Shown: positions 37,766 to 51,359 of the stretch, piece by piece | Position numbering within the stretch: position 1 is the stretch's first letter | Layout: each line of letters begins with the position of its first letter | NCBI RefSeq assembly: GCF_026212465.1 | Contig: NC_080058.1 | Location: 12,401,023 to 12,465,022 of the forward strand | Direction of reading: 5' to 3' | DNA: 64,000 bases | Source of the DNA: Amaranthus tricolor | Lineage: Eukaryota > Streptophyta > Magnoliopsida > Caryophyllales > Amaranthaceae | Position numbers and translations under genes: made by a program | Notes under the pieces: generated by a model | Told to the model about the DNA's origin: nothing | What the model saw: only the letters and a program-made list of their open reading frames with translations | Databases searched by the model: none

Positions 37766-37857
37766 TCTTCAACCCCTATTCCTATTCCTATCCCCTATTC
37801 CTATTCCTATTCCTATTCCTATTCCTATTCCCTATTCCTATTACTATATATATTTCC
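37766..37857 (+). promoter_or_regulatory. CCD4 proximal promoter: (CCTATT)n and TATA box
   Basis: A pyrimidine-strand (CCTATT)n repeat of about 75 bases (37766-37842) runs straight into CTATATATATTTCC (37844-37857), a good TATA box about 140 bases before the ATG. A second TATATATAA (37952-37960) is too close to the ATG to be the core element. The start is predicted about 30 bases after the first TATA, giving a leader of roughly 110 bases; this is inference. Confidence 0.6.
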
Positions 37858-37987
37858 TTATTTACTAATTTTCATCGTCCCATGCCATCCCCAACTAACA
37901 TACACTACTCACTACATCCCTTCTTTCTCTGTCTTTCTTTTTCTAAACAAATTCGGTATATATAACAATAATTAACCAACCATAACC

Positions 37988-39757
37988 ATGGCTTTGCCAC
38001 CAACTAATACACTCCATTTTTCTTCTAATTCAAAACTTCAATTCGGCTCGAATTGCTCCAAAAACACAATCCATTCAATAAATTCTCTTCTCCAACTCGA
38101 CTCTCCTAAAAAACAAACCAAATCCATCACCATTCCTTCTCCAATTAATAAACCTTCTTCTTCTCCTTTCAATCTCCCTAAAAAATCATCAAATTCTCAT
38201 CCTCTTCAATGGAATCCCATTCAAAAAGCAACAGCAGTTGCCTTAGACATGGTAGAAAACGCCTTAAACTCCTTTGAAAATCAACACCCATTACCAAAAA
38301 CAGCCGACCCATTGATTCAAATTTCAGGTAATTTCGCCCCAGTTCCCGAACAACCTGTAAAAAAGAACCTTCCAGTAACTGGGTCCATCCCAGAATGTAT
38401 CCATGGAGTCTACGTTAGAAATGGAGCAAACCCACTTTACCAACCGGTAGCTGGTCACCATTTCTTTGACGGTGATGGAATGATTCACGCCGTCCAATTC
38501 AACCAAGATGGTTCAGTCAGTTACTCATGTCGTTTCACTGAAACTAACCGTTTTAAACAAGAACGCGCTCTGGGTCGCCCCATATTCCCCAAAGCAATCG
38601 GAGAATTGCATGGCCATTCCGGAATTGGCCGGCTTCTGTTATTCTACACCCGTGCATTGTGCGGTCTTATAGACCAAAATAATGGAATTGGAGTAGCAAA
38701 TGCTGGAGTTGTCTATTTTAACCACAGACTTTTAGCAATGTCCGAAGATGATTTACCATATCAAATTAGGGTTACTCCTTCTGGGGATTTGCAAACTGTA
38801 GAGAGATATTCCTTTAATGGAGAATTGAATTCTACAATGATAGCTCATCCCAAAGTTGATCCAGTTTCCGGTCAAATGTTTGCTTTGAGTTATGATGTAG
38901 TTAAGAAACCTTATTTAAAATACTTTTATTTTAACCCAGATGGGACTAAATCCCCAGACGTTGAAATTGATTTTGAAGCACCAACAATGATGCATGATTT
39001 CGCAATCACTGAGAATTTTGTCATAATTCCTGATTCTCAAGTTGTGTTTAAGCTTCAAGAAATGATTCGAGGTGGTTCCCCTGTTGTTTTTGATAAAGAA
39101 AAGGTTTCCAGGTTTGGGATTCTTCCCAAATATTCATCTTCTTCAGATGAAATTCAATGGGTAGATGTTCAGGATTGTTTTTGCTTTCATCTATGGAATG
39201 CTTGGGAAGAACCCGAATCTGATGAGGTTGTTGTAATCGGGTCTTGCATGACTCCGGCTGACTCCATTTTCAATGAATGTGATGAGAATCTTTCCAGTGT
39301 GTTGTCTGAAATCCGGCTAAACAGAAAAACAGGAGTTTCAACCCGGAGAGAAATTCTTCAAAATTCAGAGAAAATGAATTTAGAAGCTGGGATGGTGAAT
39401 AAGAAGAAACTTGGGAGGAAAACCCAGTTTGCTTACCTCGCCATTGCTGAACCATGGCCGAAAGTTTCGGGTTTTGCCAAGGTTGATTTAATCAATGGAG
39501 AAGCTAAGAACTTCTGTTATGGGGAAGATAAATATGGAGGAGAACCTTTGTTTATTCATAAAGAGGAGAATTCAGGACGAGAAGATGATGGGTATATAGT
39601 TGCATTTGTTCATGATGAGAAAAACTGGGAATCAGAGCTTCAAATTGTGAATGCCATGGATTTAGAATTGGTTGCGACAGTTAAGCTTCCATCAAGGGTA
39701 CCTTACGGTTTTCATGGCACTTTTATAAGTGCTGAAGATTTACAGAAACAAGCGTAG
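37988..39757 (+). CDS. CCD4: Carotenoid cleavage dioxygenase 4, plastidial
   Basis: A 589-residue, intronless ORF. ATG at 37988 has a good plant context (AACCATGGCT). CCD4 enzymes use non-haem Fe(II) and O2 to cut carotenoids or apocarotenals, typically at 9,10 (9',10'), giving ionone-type volatiles and lowering carotenoid content; they sit in plastoglobules. The first 60-70 residues are Ser/Thr/Asn/Pro-rich with few acidic residues, as in a chloroplast transit peptide. The four iron ligands fit H287 (IAHPKVDP), H336 (MMHDFAI), H401 (FHLWNAWEE) and H576 (PYGFHGTF); [10 protein letters not shown] (162-171) and [11 protein letters not shown] (206-216) are also family motifs. Length and lack of introns match CCD4 rather than CCD1, CCD7 or NCED. 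The ending at KQA is normal. No damage is seen. NCED is the nearest alternative, but the N-terminus and motif wording favour CCD4. Confidence 0.93.
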   Translation: MALPPTNTLHFSSNSKLQFGSNCSKNTIHSINSLLQLDSPKKQTKSITIPSPINKPSSSPFNLPKKSSNSHPLQWNPIQKATAVALDMVENALNSFENQHPLPKTADPLIQISGNFAPVPEQPVKKNLPVTGSIPECIHGVYVRNGANPLYQPVAGHHFFDGDGMIHAVQFNQDGSVSYSCRFTETNRFKQERALGRPIFPKAIGELHGHSGIGRLLLFYTRALCGLIDQNNGIGVANAGVVYFNHRLLAMSEDDLPYQIRVTPSGDLQTVERYSFNGELNSTMIAHPKVDPVSGQMFALSYDVVKKPYLKYFYFNPDGTKSPDVEIDFEAPTMMHDFAITENFVIIPDSQVVFKLQEMIRGGSPVVFDKEKVSRFGILPKYSSSSDEIQWVDVQDCFCFHLWNAWEEPESDEVVVIGSCMTPADSIFNECDENLSSVLSEIRLNRKTGVSTRREILQNSEKMNLEAGMVNKKKLGRKTQFAYLAIAEPWPKVSGFAKVDLINGEAKNFCYGEDKYGGEPLFIHKEENSGREDDGYIVAFVHDEKNWESELQIVNAMDLELVATVKLPSRVPYGFHGTFISAEDLQKQA

Positions 39758-40789
39758 GAAAAAAAAAACATGAAATGCTGCCGTTACAGAGTATGCAGCA
39801 GTAAATTATAGGTGAAGATTTTAATAATTTTTTAAAAAGAGGAAATCTACCAGAGGGATATTTACAGATTTGTCCCCGGAGATTCCTGCTTAATTTCATG
39901 AGAATTGAATGCTCGAATTCCTCTTTTAGGAGGAGGGTTTTGATTTTTTTTTTTTTGATTTTGTAAAAATATGTATATTCACAGGGAAAGGTTTTGAGAG
40001 CCAGCTAGTAGCTTTTTGGACATATAAGTGAAGCTCAGCTGGTTTCTGTTGATTCTTTCATTCCTGTGCGTAAATTATAGACTTCTTGTTCTCCAAGAGT
40101 AAATAGAATTAGTTTTCAGTAAAAAAAAACATCTTTGATGCCTTGTGGAACTCTATTCTTTGTTGTTTCTACTCATTACCTCTTCCGGACTTCAGTGATG
40201 GCCACGGTCTGAGTTGATCTGCTTCTAATTTCAAAAAAGTGAAACTTGATTCAGACTATAGGGTTTCGCTTTTAAGCAATTTTTGACTGTTCCTCGGCAA
40301 GTTGGACCATCGGATTATTTTTTTTTTCTTTTAATATAAATATAAAAATTAATTGGACATACCTTTGTTGACAATTATTAAAATTCATTACATGTCAATT
40401 ATCATTGAAAGATTTATTAAAAAGAAGAAAACAAATATATTTAATGAAAAATGAAAAATTAATAATAAAGATAATTAATAAAAAAGAGAAAAAACTCGAC
40501 TGGAACCTAGTATTCTGAAGGATTCAGAATCGAACATGTCTCTATATCCTAAAGGAATCAAAATCTACGTATTTATTTGTAGTTGTTGATCATTATCCAA
40601 TTTGAGAAATCCTGGTCTTCATCAACGTCATCATCTTCTACTTGTTTCGATGTCTTTGTTACCTTTCCTCTGAATGATGTGAATATATGCATCGTCGTCC
40701 ATTAATCATCATCGTTCTTGAATCTTGAGTTCTTTTGTTCGAACATCAGCTTGATTGTAATCTTTCTTGCAAACACATATTTTTAAAGT
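39758..40789. other. CCD4 3' flank and spacer
   Basis: The stop is followed by a poly-A-like run and AT-rich 3' UTR. AGTAAATAGAATTAG at about 40099 could act as a polyadenylation signal, but no canonical AATAAA is close. No other gene is visible. Confidence 0.5.
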
Positions 40790-41610
40790 ACATAGAGCAA
40801 GACGCTATCTCTTTTTATTAATCACTCTCCAACCTGCACTAAAAGCAGACTTCAACACAATAGTAACAGTCGGAATTACAAGTATATCCTTTTCGATTCT
40901 CGATAATATTGAGAATTTTATAGATCTTTGTTTTAGATAATTATCTAATTCTATATTTGTGATGGGATGAAACTATCATCTTAACTGATTATCTTAATTG
41001 TGATGGGATGAAACCTAATAGGAAGTATTGAGAGGCTAGCATGCCTAGACATATCACAGTTAAGGTTTTATAAAGTTGTATAAAAGTCATAAAGTTCCCC
41101 TAAATATTGCCTACAGTTCCCTACATAATTATCCAAGTTTCTTTGTTGACTACATACATAATTAAAATAGATTTACTATCTTTAGACTCGAGACTAAAAT
41201 TGTATTTGCTCCATATATATAAAGGAAAATCATCAAAATACGTCTTTCATTTATCAATCATGCTCTTTAATATCGGCCTTAAGAATTCATTAGTGTTGTC
41301 ATTGTTGTGGTTAACATGCTGGTAAAAAATAGTAATACATTCACTTATTACTAAGTGGATGCTAGGTTCGTATACATAAGAAAATTCTTAATATTATGAT
41401 CTTTCGCTTCTACTATCTTTAGTACACCTATAGCATGTTTTCATTCTTCATTTCTTATACGTCACTCCATACCTTTATTATGTATAATTGTTTTATGACG
41501 GGACGACATTTAATAGCCTTTTTAACAAATCATTGGTTGAGTTTCAACGGGTCGAAGTATCTAACTGTTAACTGCCAATATACCTTGTTTGATAATTTTA
41601 TCATTTTACT
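40790..41610 (-). pseudogene. hAT transposase relic, same family as 18788-20640
   Basis: The - strand, read through many stops and shifts, gives KKAIKCRPVIKQLY (about 41490-41530), LVISECITIFY (about 41330-41365) and the C-terminal KDILVIPTVTIVLKSAFSAG (about 40830-40890). Each lines up with the + strand hAT relic (VIAYRPVITQLY, LVISECITIFYH, KDILVIPASTITSESAFSAG). No terminal repeats were assigned. It lies about 1 kb downstream of CCD4 in convergent orientation and is certainly inactive. Confidence 0.8.
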
Positions 41611-41944
41611 AATTTTTTTTTCGGTTTTTTTCAAAAAAAAACATATTCATATTGGTAAATTTAATAAAATTAAAAAAAATTAAGAGACCAATTATATAAC
41701 TAATTGCGTGATTAAGTAAGTAGAGATAGATTTAGAGAGAGTAATAGATGAGAAAGAGAATGAAATTATCAAATTCAATGCACATATATAGGAACTGTTA
41801 AACATTTAGTGTATATTAATACTAAAGAAAATATCACCAATCACTTCAAATAGTAGTGGGACAAAATGTACTAAAAATATAAGGTCCTAAAAGGGTTTAA
41901 GGGAAGGACAAAAGACAAATTAGAAAAACCAACTCAGCAGGAAA

Positions 41945-41992
41945 AGCCGACTCGACTTTTTTGAGGATGAGCCTAAAGTCGACTCGGCTTTA
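41945..41992. repeat. Imperfect 14-bp hairpin
   Basis: GCCGACTCGACTTT and AAAGTCGACTCGGC are inverted with one mismatch and a loop of about 18 bases. It directly precedes the LTR-like start at 41994. Confidence 0.7.
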
Positions 41993-41993
41993 T

Positions 41994-43350
41994 TGTAACG
42001 GCCCGGCTTAAGTGACTCTGAAAATCATATGAAAAAATGATCCCGGTTCACATAGCGGACACTAAAGAAACATCTTCTCTAGGATCGACAACGTCCCATC
42101 GATAAAGGAATATTATTAAACAGAAATAAAACATACGATGGTAGCAAACCTACGAAAAATCCTATCTTACATCTCGAGAGCTTATTGGCCTTTAAATAGA
42201 GTTAAGTAGAAATAACGAACCGAGAACAAAACCGAACTAAAATTTTGTTACATAATTGAAATTGCTACTACTCATTATTTTATTACTAAGAAAACGTTGT
42301 CTTAATGATAACGGGTCCTAGGTTGAGTCCTCACTCCAGTCCCCACCTGCAATCAACCTGCTAGTCGTCATATGACTGCAAGTAGCAAGTCCTAAAGAAC
42401 AATTCCAATACACGTCAGAGACTGCATACATTTGTCAAACAGGTTGAATGTAAGCAATGTGTTCATCCTAGCATGCAAAGGCTCTAATACGTTCATACTA
42501 GATAATCCCAACTCGTAACGTAGCCCGTCCTGTTCCGGTCGTTCAAGTAAAAATCCAATCCTTTTGGAGGGATACACTTGGAAGAGCTAATCCCAAGGCA
42601 ACCACCGACCTAAGACGTTGCCCGTCCTGTGCGGGTCGTCAAAGATAAAGTATGCACACCCCTATGGTGACCGTAATGATCCAAAACTGCCATGGGAACA
42701 ATAATTGTAATAATCCAAGCCAAAACGTTAACCCCTTTGGGTAACAAACACATAAATCCTCAACTTCCAAGTTAACTTCTTTCAAATTATTTGAGATGTC
42801 TAATCCTTATGTGATTTACAATGCCTCGATTTGAAATGAAACAACACTACTTGCACAACCACATAAACAGTATGGCCTAAGCATGTACCTTTAAGCGCTG
42901 CAAACAAACGATGTTCAAGCACGACAGAAATTTCACCCTCTTATGAATCGAGGTCCTAAATAACACACACACACAAAACGATCACATATTAGAACGTGTT
43001 TACAAATTTAATCCACTCCATACTAATAAGATATTACTAAGACTTGATAATTTTAAATGTTTTCATCCAATTTCCAATAGTTCCAAACTTTAGATTTTAA
43101 CCAGAAACTTAAATAGTCATTTCGGCCAGTATAGAAAATTCAAATGAAAAATCCAACTTCACTACTGCATCCAGAACGCATTAATTACCATGGGTACCAA
43201 ATTTCATAATTTCTAACATCCAATTGTTATTTTTAATTATTTTAAGCGTTTAACGAGTTTTTAACACATCGGGTACATAAAACAACAATGAAACATGCCC
43301 AACATTTTCGGATTGGGCACCAATGCTGAGGCAGCAGCTGCTGTCCGAAA
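41994..43350 (+). mobile_element. Possible gypsy LTR remnant
   Basis: Begins TGTAACGGCCCGG, a start similar to Tekay-type LTRs, and contains two related GCCCGTCCTGT..GGTCGT blocks (about 42520-42545 and 42615-42645). No coding region adjoins it. The right end is not fixed; AT-rich sequence with a CAGCAGCTGCTG patch (43332-43345) follows. Assignment is weak. Confidence 0.35.
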
Positions 43351-44218
43351 CTTCCTATTATTTTATTATTATTATATATTTTTTTATTTATACATTATTC
43401 AAATTATTAAACCCTTTTAATCTCATGACCAAAATAAATCTAATAAGACCAAATTCAGAACTACTAAGATAAAACAATCAAGACAAGTTTTTCTATCACA
43501 CAACCACCTGATATTTGCACACATATATTAATACACAAAACCCCATCATCAAAGCATAAAAGCCATCAAATTATTTTTTAAAAAAAAAGGCCCATCCACA
43601 AAATCCTTTAAGAAAAACTTAAAATTTCATAAATTATGATAATTAAATTAAATACTTAGTTCTCTTAACAAATTAAAATTTTGTAAAGAACCATAAAACC
43701 AAATCACCCTTTTGAATCAAGACATATATATAAACACAATCCCTCAAGCAAATCAAATTTTACTAAAGGATTTATAAACTCTTGAATGACTACATTACTT
43801 GATCCTACCATTTAAATTTCTTCTAACAAATTGAAATTTAGTTAGAGAAATGTAGATCATAAAAGAAATTTATTTAAATATCAATATAAACTTAATTCTT
43901 ATAACAAATTTAAACTTTGTTAAAGAATATAAATCAAGAAAGGTATTTTTTTTATAAAAGAAATATAACTTAATCCTTTTAACAAATTAAAGTTTATTAA
44001 AGGATTATTAGAGAAAATTATAAAAAAATACTCAATCCTCCTGAAGATCATAGGATATCATTATGCATAAAATATAATTCATCTTAGAAATCTTATATAT
44101 AAAATCTATAATTAAGAATTCAACTAAACTTACCCCTTTTATCAAAAGATTGGATGGAACAACAAAATTTTTCTTATTCACTTGAATTTGAAAGATGTGA
44201 GATTATGAGCCTAAAAGG
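43351..44218. other. AT-rich spacer, no gene
   Basis: Recurring AACAAATTAAAATTT-like words at about 43665, 43830, 43900 and 43980 suggest a decayed dispersed repeat. Nothing coding. Confidence 0.5.
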
Positions 44219-44332
44219 GTCCTTAATACACAATCATAAGAGGAGTTACAAACTCCTTGCCTCCCTCAATCCACTTAATTGTGTCCTTAATACTCAATTA
44301 TAAGAGGAGTTACAAACTCCTTGCGTCCCTCA
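44219..44332. repeat. 64-bp tandem duplication
   Basis: The unit starting GTCCTTAATACACAATCATA at 44219 recurs at 44283 with a few substitutions and includes GGAGTTACAAACTCCTTG, itself a short palindrome (GGAGTT..AACTCC). Confidence 0.85.
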
Positions 44333-44413
44333 CATAACCGGCCACCCCCTCCTAATTCCTTCTTAATAAATTTTTTTTTATTATCAATTATGTATTTATT
44401 ATTTTTATTTCAT

Positions 44414-46037
<1,624 letters not shown>

Positions 46038-46439
46038 TCATACATACTAATAAAAATGTTGGAAAATGACAAATGTCATTCTTAGAAAGTCTTGCCAAAT
46101 TGAATTAATATAGTGAATGATAGTTGATTACAAGACAATATTTACCTAATATAAAATTTGATTTTTATTAAATTAGAAAGAAATTAATTAAAGTGTTTAA
46201 ATAATTTATTATAGCAATCCTATAGGTCTAACCTAAATTTTGATATGTTTAATTGAATGCAAAAGTAATGCATTTGATAAATATAATTTAAAAAAAATCA
46301 GTATTTAATTTTTGCTTTAACAAATTATGTATTCAATAAATTTGATTATCATAATATATACTCGAATTATTCTTTGAAGTTATATTTTTATATATCACAA
46401 ACTAATAAATTTATATATTGCACGAATTTATATACTAGT
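46038..46439 (+). mobile_element. Candidate non-autonomous Helitron
   Basis: Starts TCATACATACTAATAAAAAT after an A and ends TATACTAGT before a T, matching the Helitron rules (TC start, CTRRT end, insertion between A and T). The length is 402 bases with no coding capacity. The expected hairpin near the 3' end is weak, so this is tentative. Confidence 0.35.
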
Positions 46440-47061
46440 TATTAATAAAAGCGTTCTTTCGCTATTCAACATCTATTGGTTCTTCAACTGTTTGTGGAAA
46501 ATACTCCTCCTTCATTCATACCCATAAATTTGTAAAGATTATGCTATCGCAAGTTCAAAAATGAATTTAAAAATATGTAAAAACTAATGTATGCACAAAT
46601 TTTCATTTTGAATCGACCTGCAACAATTGACCCGGAATCGATTTGATGATACCATTCAAGGTCATCATCTTACTCCAATAAAATATGGACTAATTCCCGA
46701 AAATTTGGAGTCTTACGCTACCATGTGTTATTGGTACGTTCATTTCCAATGATCTATTTTCACTCATAGCAGTCAATTGAACTATAAATGTTATCAACAG
46801 AACATTTATTATTAAAGCTTAGGATAGGATGCCATAAATCTTTCAAAGGTTGTTTGAAGGTTTTATTTATGCTCAACTGACAATCATTTAAGCGCCATAT
46901 TGCAAAGCGATACCCAACATTCATTATATATGCCATCCATGTTAAATACCCTACCTTTACTCTCTGACTCTTAGTATGTTAGTGTGCCGGCCTCAGGTTT
47001 TATACCTTCTATAATCACATGCATTAGTATTCCCACTTAAAATTATTTCTAATATTATAAG
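46440..47061. other. Spacer, no gene seen
   Basis: AT-rich with no ORF of note and no repeat structure found by eye. Confidence 0.5.
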
Positions 47062-47069
47062 TATAGGAA

Positions 47070-48123
47070 CAGAGGCGAAGCCAAGATTTAATATTAGAGG
47101 GTTAAATATCGATATATTGATAAATTATTTACTATATAAAAAATAGTTAAACTATGAATTTTTAAAAATTATCATCATCATCGTCGTCCAAACTAGTATA
47201 TCCCACACATAGAAAACTATGGACAGGGACTGGGGAGGGAAGGACTGAAAATAATATATCCAACCCAGAATTTTTAAAAATTATATAGACTGAAAATAAA
47301 AGGTGTTCAAAACAGACTTGATGACTCAATATTTACACCTCCTTGTGATAGAATCCAATTTGACCTGATTTAAAAAATGATTTACAATTATGTAAAAAAC
47401 AATATGGACACAAAATCTATCCGATTTTGAACCGACCCGAAACACCTAATTCAAAATCAAGCCTATAACCCGAATGAACATCTTTATAGAAAATCAACTT
47501 GAATCATCACAAAAATTATATTCAACAATGGAGCTGAAAGTTCTCCATAATTATCCCGTTTGAAAAAACACCAAGTGTTTCTTAACACTATTATTCGCCA
47601 ACTAATTAAGTCTCCGAAAAAAATACTACTTATTAAAATTAAGATAACATAAATATAAACACATGCATTAAAAAAGGGTGAATGTAAAATTATGAAAGAT
47701 AAAAAGTAATGACATTATAATATAAATTTATTAGTTTATTAAAGAATAACTTCTCTATAATTATCCCTTTCACCTACTAAGTCTCCAAAAGAAATACAAC
47801 TTAATAAAATTAAGATAACCAAAATATAAACACAAACACTAAAAAATGATGAATGTAAAATTATAAAAAAGAAAAAGTAATGACAATATAATATAAGCTT
47901 ATTAAAAAAATATTTGTTTACATTAGAATTTGATCCATTAACCTGAAGGTACAAATGTATTTCCCCAATCATTAAGCTATAATAATTTCTATTATATTAA
48001 TGCACTGTTTAAACTATATATCATATATTACTAAGGGGGGCCAAAGTAAAAATTTTAAAGAATCGGATTTTCGGTAAGGGGGACCGGACTTATATCCCGA
48101 CCCCTCATGTAGCTTCGGCCCTG
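47070..48123. mobile_element. Non-autonomous hAT element with 8-bp TSD
   Basis: Ends CAGAGGCGAAGCC (left) and the reverse complement CAGGGCCGAAGCT (right) are hAT-like terminal repeats. Flanking 8-mers TATAGGAA (47062-47069) and TATAGGGA (48124-48131) differ at one base. The body is AT-rich, contains a ~90-bp internal duplication (about 47574-47690 versus 47758-47880) and carries an RTE LINE tail. No transposase. Confidence 0.75.
47165..47265 (-). mobile_element. RTE LINE 3' tail fragment
   Basis: ATCATCATCATCGTCGTC followed by a segment with GGGGAGGGAAGGA matches 23203-23277 (the 3' end of the RTE LINE) in the same orientation. Extreme 5' truncation, nested in the hAT element. Confidence 0.7.
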
Positions 48124-48229
48124 TATAGGGATGGTTATGAACATGTATAAAGTGTCAAGTATAAGACTTTTAAAAATATAAGGACCTTGTATATTAGTAC
48201 TAGTTTATAAGACTTTGCTTTAGAACCTG

Positions 48230-48520
48230 TTTAATTCACCTGACAATGTTTACTAATTCAACTCATATTTACTAATTGTAACTGCTTTTTAATAATCAAA
48301 ACGGATTTTAAATAATTGTATCTTATTTTTACTGATTAGAACTGATTTTTACTAATTGAAACTAATTTTTACTAATTGTAATTGATTTTTAGTTATAAAT
48401 TATAATTGTGTTTTATCGAGTAAAACTGATTTAAATTGATTATATCCTATTTTTCTTTATTTTGAGTGATTTTTTGCTGATTAAAACTAATTTTTACTGA
48501 TGAAAATTATTTTTAACGAT
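48230..48520. repeat. Degenerate ~20-bp minisatellite
   Basis: About ten imperfect units of the type TTTTTACTAATTGAAACTGA, heavily diverged. Confidence 0.6.
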
Positions 48521-48600
48521 CTTAGTTTGATTAAATTGTTTTTAGACTTTAAATTAGTGTAAAACTACAAAATAATTAGAGCTTATAAAATCATTGCATA

Positions 48601-49644
48601 CAATGGCAGACCAAATGCAGGTGGTGGGGTTCCATATGCAATCCCATTAAAAAAAACATTTTAAGAATGTAATACTTAGGTCCCGAATTCATAATCTATT
48701 GATAAATATGGATTATTAATTCCACTTTAATACCACTAAGCTACAACAGTTATATTTGTTAATTTATAATTAACTTTATTAGGAGTAATACTTTATGAGA
48801 ACAATTATAATTAATGACTATTAAGGGAAAAAAATTATTGATTATTTAGTTTCCCTCAAATGTTTTGAATTTTGACCCTGCTTTTTCGGTATTTCCACCT
48901 CTCAGTTTTCCATTGCCGCCTGCCTGAAGAGCGTGCTACACCCGTCCCAACCCCACCGCTGCTGCCGCCTGCCTAGGTGAACCGTGAACCGCCAGTTGCC
49001 CAGTCCGCTGTTGACTGCACGTTTGCTGTCTCTTGTCTGCTTTGAGTAAAATTTTATGATAAAATCAAGTTTATTTGTGTAAATTACAATTTATGAGTAT
49101 GTTTGATTTGGATATAATTTTAATTTTCTTTAATTTGCTTTAATTTATGATAAAATTAATTTTATTTGTGTATGATTGGGTATTATTTGTTGTAATTGTT
49201 TATGACTTAGAATTTTAATTTGCTTTAAATCATGATAATTTCAATTTTATTTACCTTAAATTATGATAATTTCAATTTAGAATTAGAATTTGTATTTGTG
49301 TTTGTGTACGATTTTATTTATTTTTATTCATGAATAAAATAAAAAAGCATCATTTTAATTATAACTATAATTAAATTATATGTAAAGTATCAAGTTTATT
49401 TTATAATTTTGTTGTATTGAATTTAGGATGAAGTCATTAAAAGACTTGGCTATTACAAGATTTTTTACAAAGAGAAATCGTGAATAATCTACGAAAATGT
49501 TATTGTAATGGGTCAGTTGAGTTTTATCTTCGTTTTAATTTATTTATGTTATATTATTTCAAATTATGCTTAAATTGTTAATGAGAATCAAAACGTTTTT
49601 ATTAAGCTCGCAATCCCATGTTTCAAATTCTAAGTCCGCGACTG
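48601..49644. mobile_element. Non-autonomous hAT element with perfect 8-bp TSD
   Basis: Flanked by exact ATTGCATA duplications (48593-48600 and 49645-49652). Termini CAATGGCAGACC and, inverted, CAGTCGCGGACT match at 8 of 12 positions and resemble the CAGTGGCGGA-type ends of plant hATs. Inside is a GC-richer patch (48900-49010) and a 19-codon opening, ATG at 49430 to TAA (MKSLKDLAITRFFTKRNRE), reminiscent of the N-terminus of DUF4371-type hAT transposases, after which the coding region has been deleted. Confidence 0.85.
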
Positions 49645-49652
49645 ATTGCATA

Positions 49653-50499
49653 TTTATACTAAGCCTTAATATTAACTAATAAAATAACTTTGATTCACAT
49701 AATCTTGATATCTATCAAATTGTTGTGAAGTAGTTCATCATCAGATTATGGGAATTAAACACATCCATAAATATGGTAGCATTTGGATGCATTAGATGAC
49801 ATTTGAGTTGGAGGAAGAAGCTGGAAGAAAATAAAGAGGATAATTGTGTTAATTGGATTGAAGGAAGAATACGAAAATAAGAAGGATGAAGTAATACACT
49901 ATGTTTGGATAATATTATTAGAAGGAAAAATGAAGGCAATAGAAAGGATGAGAAGGGAACAAGGTATTAGAAATAATAATGCGGACCTTTGTATATGGTA
50001 ATGGACTTCTTGATTTGAATGAATCATGAAATGAACAACATCGTAAAGAAGATTAGTTTGCGACGATGAACGTCACCATAAATCTTGACATAGATTGAAG
50101 GCGACTACGATACTTTCTTTTTGTGATATTTTCCCCACAAAGGTACTTTGGTTAAGAAACCGAAAATTCACAACGAAATACAATCAATCACATCAACCGA
50201 TTAGTACGAACTGATTGAACTAAATGATTATGTGTTTATATAGAGATTAAAATAAGAAAACAATAAAAGAGTTTATAACTCTCTTTTATGTTTCAAGAGA
50301 TTGAGAGAAAGATGAGACAAAAAATTATATTCCAAGATGTAATCAAAGTGTAAATGATTTAATGCACCAACTCTTATTTATAGAGTAAAGTAGCAATGAT
50401 TCATCCAAATCCATTTACTCATTATATCAAGTAAAACATTAGTTCATAACAACACAACACTCCATCAAACGAAGTTTTGATTCACGAACAAATATTTCG
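49653..50499. other. Spacer, no gene seen
   Basis: No coding signal. A GGAAGAA/GAAGGA-rich patch (49800-49960) is low complexity. Confidence 0.5.
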
Positions 50500-50675
50500 T
50501 TCCAAAGTGCTCGAACGAGCATGAACCAAAATCACTACCAGAATCTTTCTGACGCAAAATTTTCTAAGGGTTCGAACGAGCACATGCCCAGACCATCAGA
50601 TAGTAGCTTTGGAAACAATTTGCCTAAACATCATTGATGTGCTCGAACGAGCATTTTGATCGAGCACATGTGTTT
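50500..50675. repeat. Cluster of CTCGAACGAG dyads
   Basis: TGCTCGAACGAGCA (about 50509-50522), TTCGAACGAGCAC (about 50570-50582) and GTGCTCGAACGAGCA (about 50639-50653), followed by GATCGAGCACATGTG. Probably part of a decayed retrotransposon LTR; no boundaries were found. Confidence 0.6.
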
Positions 50676-51006
50676 TGATTCTGTTGTTACGTTCTTGCTT
50701 AGTCTATGCTTTAAGTCTTTGGATATGTCTTACATGCTCTAAATACTCAATACAAGGGTGTCCGCAATGGATGACAATAGCTGTGGATTTGAAAATAAGA
50801 AAGAATATAAAAATTAAAGTAGTAAATTTATATCTAAAAATAAAATGGAGACAAATTTATTAAAATATATTTTTTCGGTTTCATATACTTGTACTTATTA
50901 CTTTTTTTAGATGTTTCACATTACTTGTACCATTTCTATCTTTGACAAAAAGCAACTTGGTAATTATCTATTTTATTCATATTTTAGTCTTAGTCTCACT
51001 TATCAC

Positions 51007-51359
51007 TTGAGGTGTTTAACAGGGCAGGTCGATCCAACGAGTTAAGGGTTAGGTCACATTTAATGGGTCATTAGCGGGTCGAGCCAATAACGGGCCTTGG
51101 TGTAAGGGGTCGGGTCGGGTCGAACTAGATAATTATAAGAATTAATTGCGAAAAAAAATTATCACTTTCTTTTTATATTTTTAAATGATCTTATTATATA
51201 CATAAGTAGGTCGACCCAATGGGCCATAAAGCATAATAAAAAAACTATTTTATGAACTTTTAAAAAGCGGGTCAAAGTGGGTCGAATATAAACGGGCTTT
51301 GACTTTCCCGACCCGTTTAACATTTGACATGACCCGACCCGCCCCGATAAACACCTCTA
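51007..51359. mobile_element. hAT-type MITE, 353 bp
   Basis: The left end TTGAGGTGTTTAACAGGGC and inverted right end TAGAGGTGTTTATCGGGGC agree at 15 of 19 positions. Flanking 8-mers CTTATCAC (50999-51006) and CTCATCAC (51360-51367) differ at one base. Subterminal GGGTCG and CGACCC words are abundant, as in hAT elements. No ORF. Confidence 0.85.

Noticed and set aside
37640..37975. 111-codon ORF just upstream of CCD4 as a transit peptide extension
   Set aside because: In a different frame from the CCD4 start, and runs through the (CCTATT)n repeat and the TATA box.
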